64,000 bases of DNA from an uncultured Thiohalocapsa sp. (GTDB taxonomy: Bacteria > Pseudomonadota > Gammaproteobacteria > Chromatiales > Chromatiaceae): assembly GCF_913063425.1 (NCBI RefSeq), contig NZ_CAJXYK010000019.1, forward strand, positions 1 through 64,000, in the 5' to 3' direction. A program made the translations under genes and the position numbers. Below, one piece after another: positions 62,201 through 64,000 of the stretch (positions within the stretch are counted from its first letter, which is position 1; each line of letters opens with the position of its first letter). Under the pieces are notes generated by a model that saw nothing but the letters and a program-made list of their open reading frames with translations, did not search any database and was not told the origin of the DNA.

Positions 62201-63118
62201 TCACTGCGGCTGCTGGATGCCGGTGATGAGCCAGTCACCATCCGCGCTCGCCCAGTCGTGTGCCACGTGCCAGATCTCGTCCAGGGGCTTGGCCGGCGCC
62301 TGCTCGTCTTCGCGGATCAGGCCCGTGAAGCGCACGCTCGCCACCACCTGGTCGGCGTCGCGCTGCACACCGAGCAGCTCGGCATTCAGCGTCACCACCT
62401 CGGTGAAATTGGGCGCATCGCCCATGGACTCGCGCTCGCGCTTGAGCTCGGCGAAGAGCTGCGGCGCCGTGTACTCGCGGATGTCGCGAAAGTCCGCCTG
62501 ATCCCAGGCGGCCTGGAGGCGGATGAAATGGGTCTTGGCGCCCTCCGCGAAGCCCTCGGGATCGAACCAGCCGGGCGCGTCGGCAGCGCCCGGCTGCGCC
62601 ACCACGGCACGCGCCCCGTCCGACCGGGGCGCTGCGACAGCGCCGCCGCCGGGCAAGGGTGTGTCGAAGGGCGAGCCGCCGCCCGGCCCCTGGCCGCCGG
62701 GCGTGAAGCCCGCCGGGGCCGGTCTCGGCCCCGCCGGGCGCTGCTGGCGGAGCATCCGGAACAGCAGGATGCCGCCGATGACCAGTGCGGCGATGATCAG
62801 GAAGTCGAAGGGCTGAAAGCCCTCGAAGGCGCCGCCGAAGAAGAGCGACGCCAGCAGCCCACCGGCGGCGAGCCCGGCGAGCGGGCCGAGCCAGCCCATG
62901 CCGCCGCGGGGCCGCTGCCCTGCGGCCCCGGGCTGGGTGCCGCGCTGGTCGGCCGCCTGCTGGCGCTGCGGTGTCTGCGGGCGCTCGGCCTGGCGCGGCA
63001 TGCTGTACTGCTTGCCGAGGCTGCGGCCACCGCCGAAGCGGCGTGCATCGGCGTCGTCCGGCAGCACCAGGGCGCCGACGACGAAAAGGCTCAGCATGGC
63101 AACGATGAAGGTCTTCAT
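62201..63118 (-). CDS. Tim44-like domain protein
   Basis: A 305-residue protein. A signal peptide (MKTFIVAMLSLFVVGALVLP, then DDADA) is followed by a Gly/Arg/Gln-rich low-complexity region. Two close hydrophobic helices lie at about 74-97 and 105-122. A second Gly/Pro linker leads to a C-terminal Tim44-like domain of about 130 residues (FIRLQAAWDQADFRDIREYT). Bacterial Tim44-domain proteins are membrane-associated and of unclear function. The start overlaps the ggt stop (ATGA), indicating co-expression. Confidence 0.88.
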   Translation of the reverse strand: MKTFIVAMLSLFVVGALVLPDDADARRFGGGRSLGKQYSMPRQAERPQTPQRQQAADQRGTQPGAAGQRPRGGMGWLGPLAGLAAGGLLASLFFGGAFEGFQPFDFLIIAALVIGGILLFRMLRQQRPAGPRPAPAGFTPGGQGPGGGSPFDTPLPGGGAVAAPRSDGARAVVAQPGAADAPGWFDPEGFAEGAKTHFIRLQAAWDQADFRDIREYTAPQLFAELKRERESMGDAPNFTEVVTLNAELLGVQRDADQVVASVRFTGLIREDEQAPAKPLDEIWHVAHDWASADGDWLITGIQQPQ

Positions 63119-64000
63119 GGTGTCGTTCTCAGTGGCTGTGTCTGTGGTTGTGATCGCTGGACCGACCCGGATGCGTCGGGCAGGCCGTTGCTGACCGCCG
63201 CGGCGCCGATGCCGCGCGGATCGCTCGCGGCCTCCACGCGGCCCGCAGCCCGGTCCCAGTGGATGAGCTGCATGTTGCCGTAGGGCCGGTCGGCTGTTTC
63301 GAGCGCGTGACCGCGCTGCCGCAGGCGCTCGCGCACGTCGGGGGACAGGGCATCCGGCTCCAGCAGAATCTCATCGGGGAGGTATTGGTGGTGGAAGCGC
63401 GGCGCCGCAACCCAGTCCGCGGCGCCGTCGCCCGGGTCCGGATTCAGACCGGTGGCGGCAAGGATGCCGTGCAGCACCATGGTGATGATGCGGCTGCCCC
63501 CCGGCGTGCCGAGAATCACCACATGGTCGTCGGACTCGATGAAGGTCGGGCTCATGCTTGAGAGCATGCGCTTGCCGGGCGCGATGGCGTTGGCCTGCCC
63601 GCCGATGAGGCCATAGGCATTAGGCACCCCAGGCTGCGCCGCGAAGTCGTCCATCTCGTCGTTCAGCAGCACGCCGGTGCCGGGCGGCACGAAGCCGGAG
63701 CCGAACGGGTAGTTGATGCTCAGGGTGGCGGCGACACGGTTGCCGGCGGCGTCCAGGATGGAGAAGTGCGTGGTGTCGGCGCCCTTGGGCCGGCCGAGCA
63801 GCGGCGCCTGGCTCGGCGTTGCCCGCTCCATGCGGAAGTCCCGCATGAGTCCGGCGGCGTAGAACGGATGGGTCAGCCGCGCCACCGGCACATCCACCTG
63901 ATCCGGGTCGCCCAGGAACAGGGCGCGGTCGCGGTAGGCACGCCGCATGGCCTCCACGACGGTGTGGATACGGTCCACCGGGTCCAGCGCTGCGAGGTCG
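63115..64000 (-). CDS. ggt: Gamma-glutamyltransferase, C-terminal part (runs off the window)
   Basis: The frame is open to base 64000 and continues beyond, so only about the last 295 residues are visible. They cover the end of the large subunit (IHTVVEAMRRAYRDRALFLG) and the whole small subunit. The autocleavage and catalytic threonine is the first T of DTTHFSI, and NDEMDDF and PGKRMLSSMSPT are the substrate-binding segments. The enzyme cleaves glutathione in the periplasm. The last 25 residues are a Gln/Thr-rich tail. The stop overlaps the Tim44-domain gene by 4 bp. Confidence 0.93.
   Translation of the reverse strand, partial: DLAALDPVDRIHTVVEAMRRAYRDRALFLGDPDQVDVPVARLTHPFYAAGLMRDFRMERATPSQAPLLGRPKGADTTHFSILDAAGNRVAATLSINYPFGSGFVPPGTGVLLNDEMDDFAAQPGVPNAYGLIGGQANAIAPGKRMLSSMSPTFIESDDHVVILGTPGGSRIITMVLHGILAATGLNPDPGDGAADWVAAPRFHHQYLPDEILLEPDALSPDVRERLRQRGHALETADRPYGNMQLIHWDRAAGRVEAASDPRGIGAAAVSNGLPDASGSVQRSQPQTQPLRTTP

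Overview
The window is about 70% G+C and densely packed. It comes from a nitrogen-fixing gammaproteobacterium, most likely a purple sulfur bacterium or a close relative (Chromatiales-like; inferred). The reasons are a Hox-type NiFe hydrogenase next to nifENX, glycogen metabolism, and a housekeeping block (spoT, rpoZ, gmk, yicC, rph, pyrE, dut, coaBC, radC, rpmB, rpmG, mutM) whose gene neighbours match the gammaproteobacterial arrangement.

Left part (1-14.6 kb): hoxH with its maturation protease; an Old Yellow Enzyme; divergent zwf and glgA; then a SIR2-like gene facing away from a nitrogenase-cofactor operon (nifE, nifN, nifX, an rseC-like gene, a DUF269 gene, a DUF683 gene, fdxB). The operon is preceded by a near-consensus sigma-54 promoter and an exact NifA-type upstream activator sequence. 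Intergenic gaps here are full of small repeats: arrays of 7-8 nt words facing each other, a 30-bp tandem hairpin repeat, and REP-like palindromes.

14.6-24.4 kb: an Ala/Lys-rich histone-H1-like protein; a gene-free stretch with a structured RNA candidate ending in a strong terminator; a KefB-type antiporter; an EF-G-like GTPase whose switch II histidine is a tyrosine; a patatin; a lipoprotein; an orphan MbcA/ParS-type antitoxin; a PDZ protein; tag; and a glutamine amidotransferase.

24.4-27.6 kb is the most unusual region. It is A+T-richer, carries two well-formed attC sites and one degenerate one, and holds two integron-type gene cassettes with no integrase in view. One cassette is hicAB. The other is a two-gene cassette of unknown function whose first gene is frameshifted at an A6 run. 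A group-II-intron-like remnant abuts the array. A YgiT-type orphan antitoxin lies on the far side.

27.6-64 kb: metY; a pentapeptide-repeat protein; spoT, rpoZ; yicC, gmk; a non-RD Ser/Thr kinase; rph, rdgB, yggS, proC, yggT, yggU; a dynamin-like GTPase; a TauE/SafE-like membrane protein; pyrE; a DUF4124 protein; argB; algC with a large membrane-anchored N-terminal extension; dut; coaBC; radC; rpmB, rpmG; a fatty acid desaturase; a hydantoinase/oxoprolinase; a four-gene Gld-like ABC system; mutM; a Uma2 protein; a small phosphatase; a Tim44-domain protein; and the 3' part of ggt, which runs off the right edge. No rRNA, tRNA or CRISPR array was recognised.
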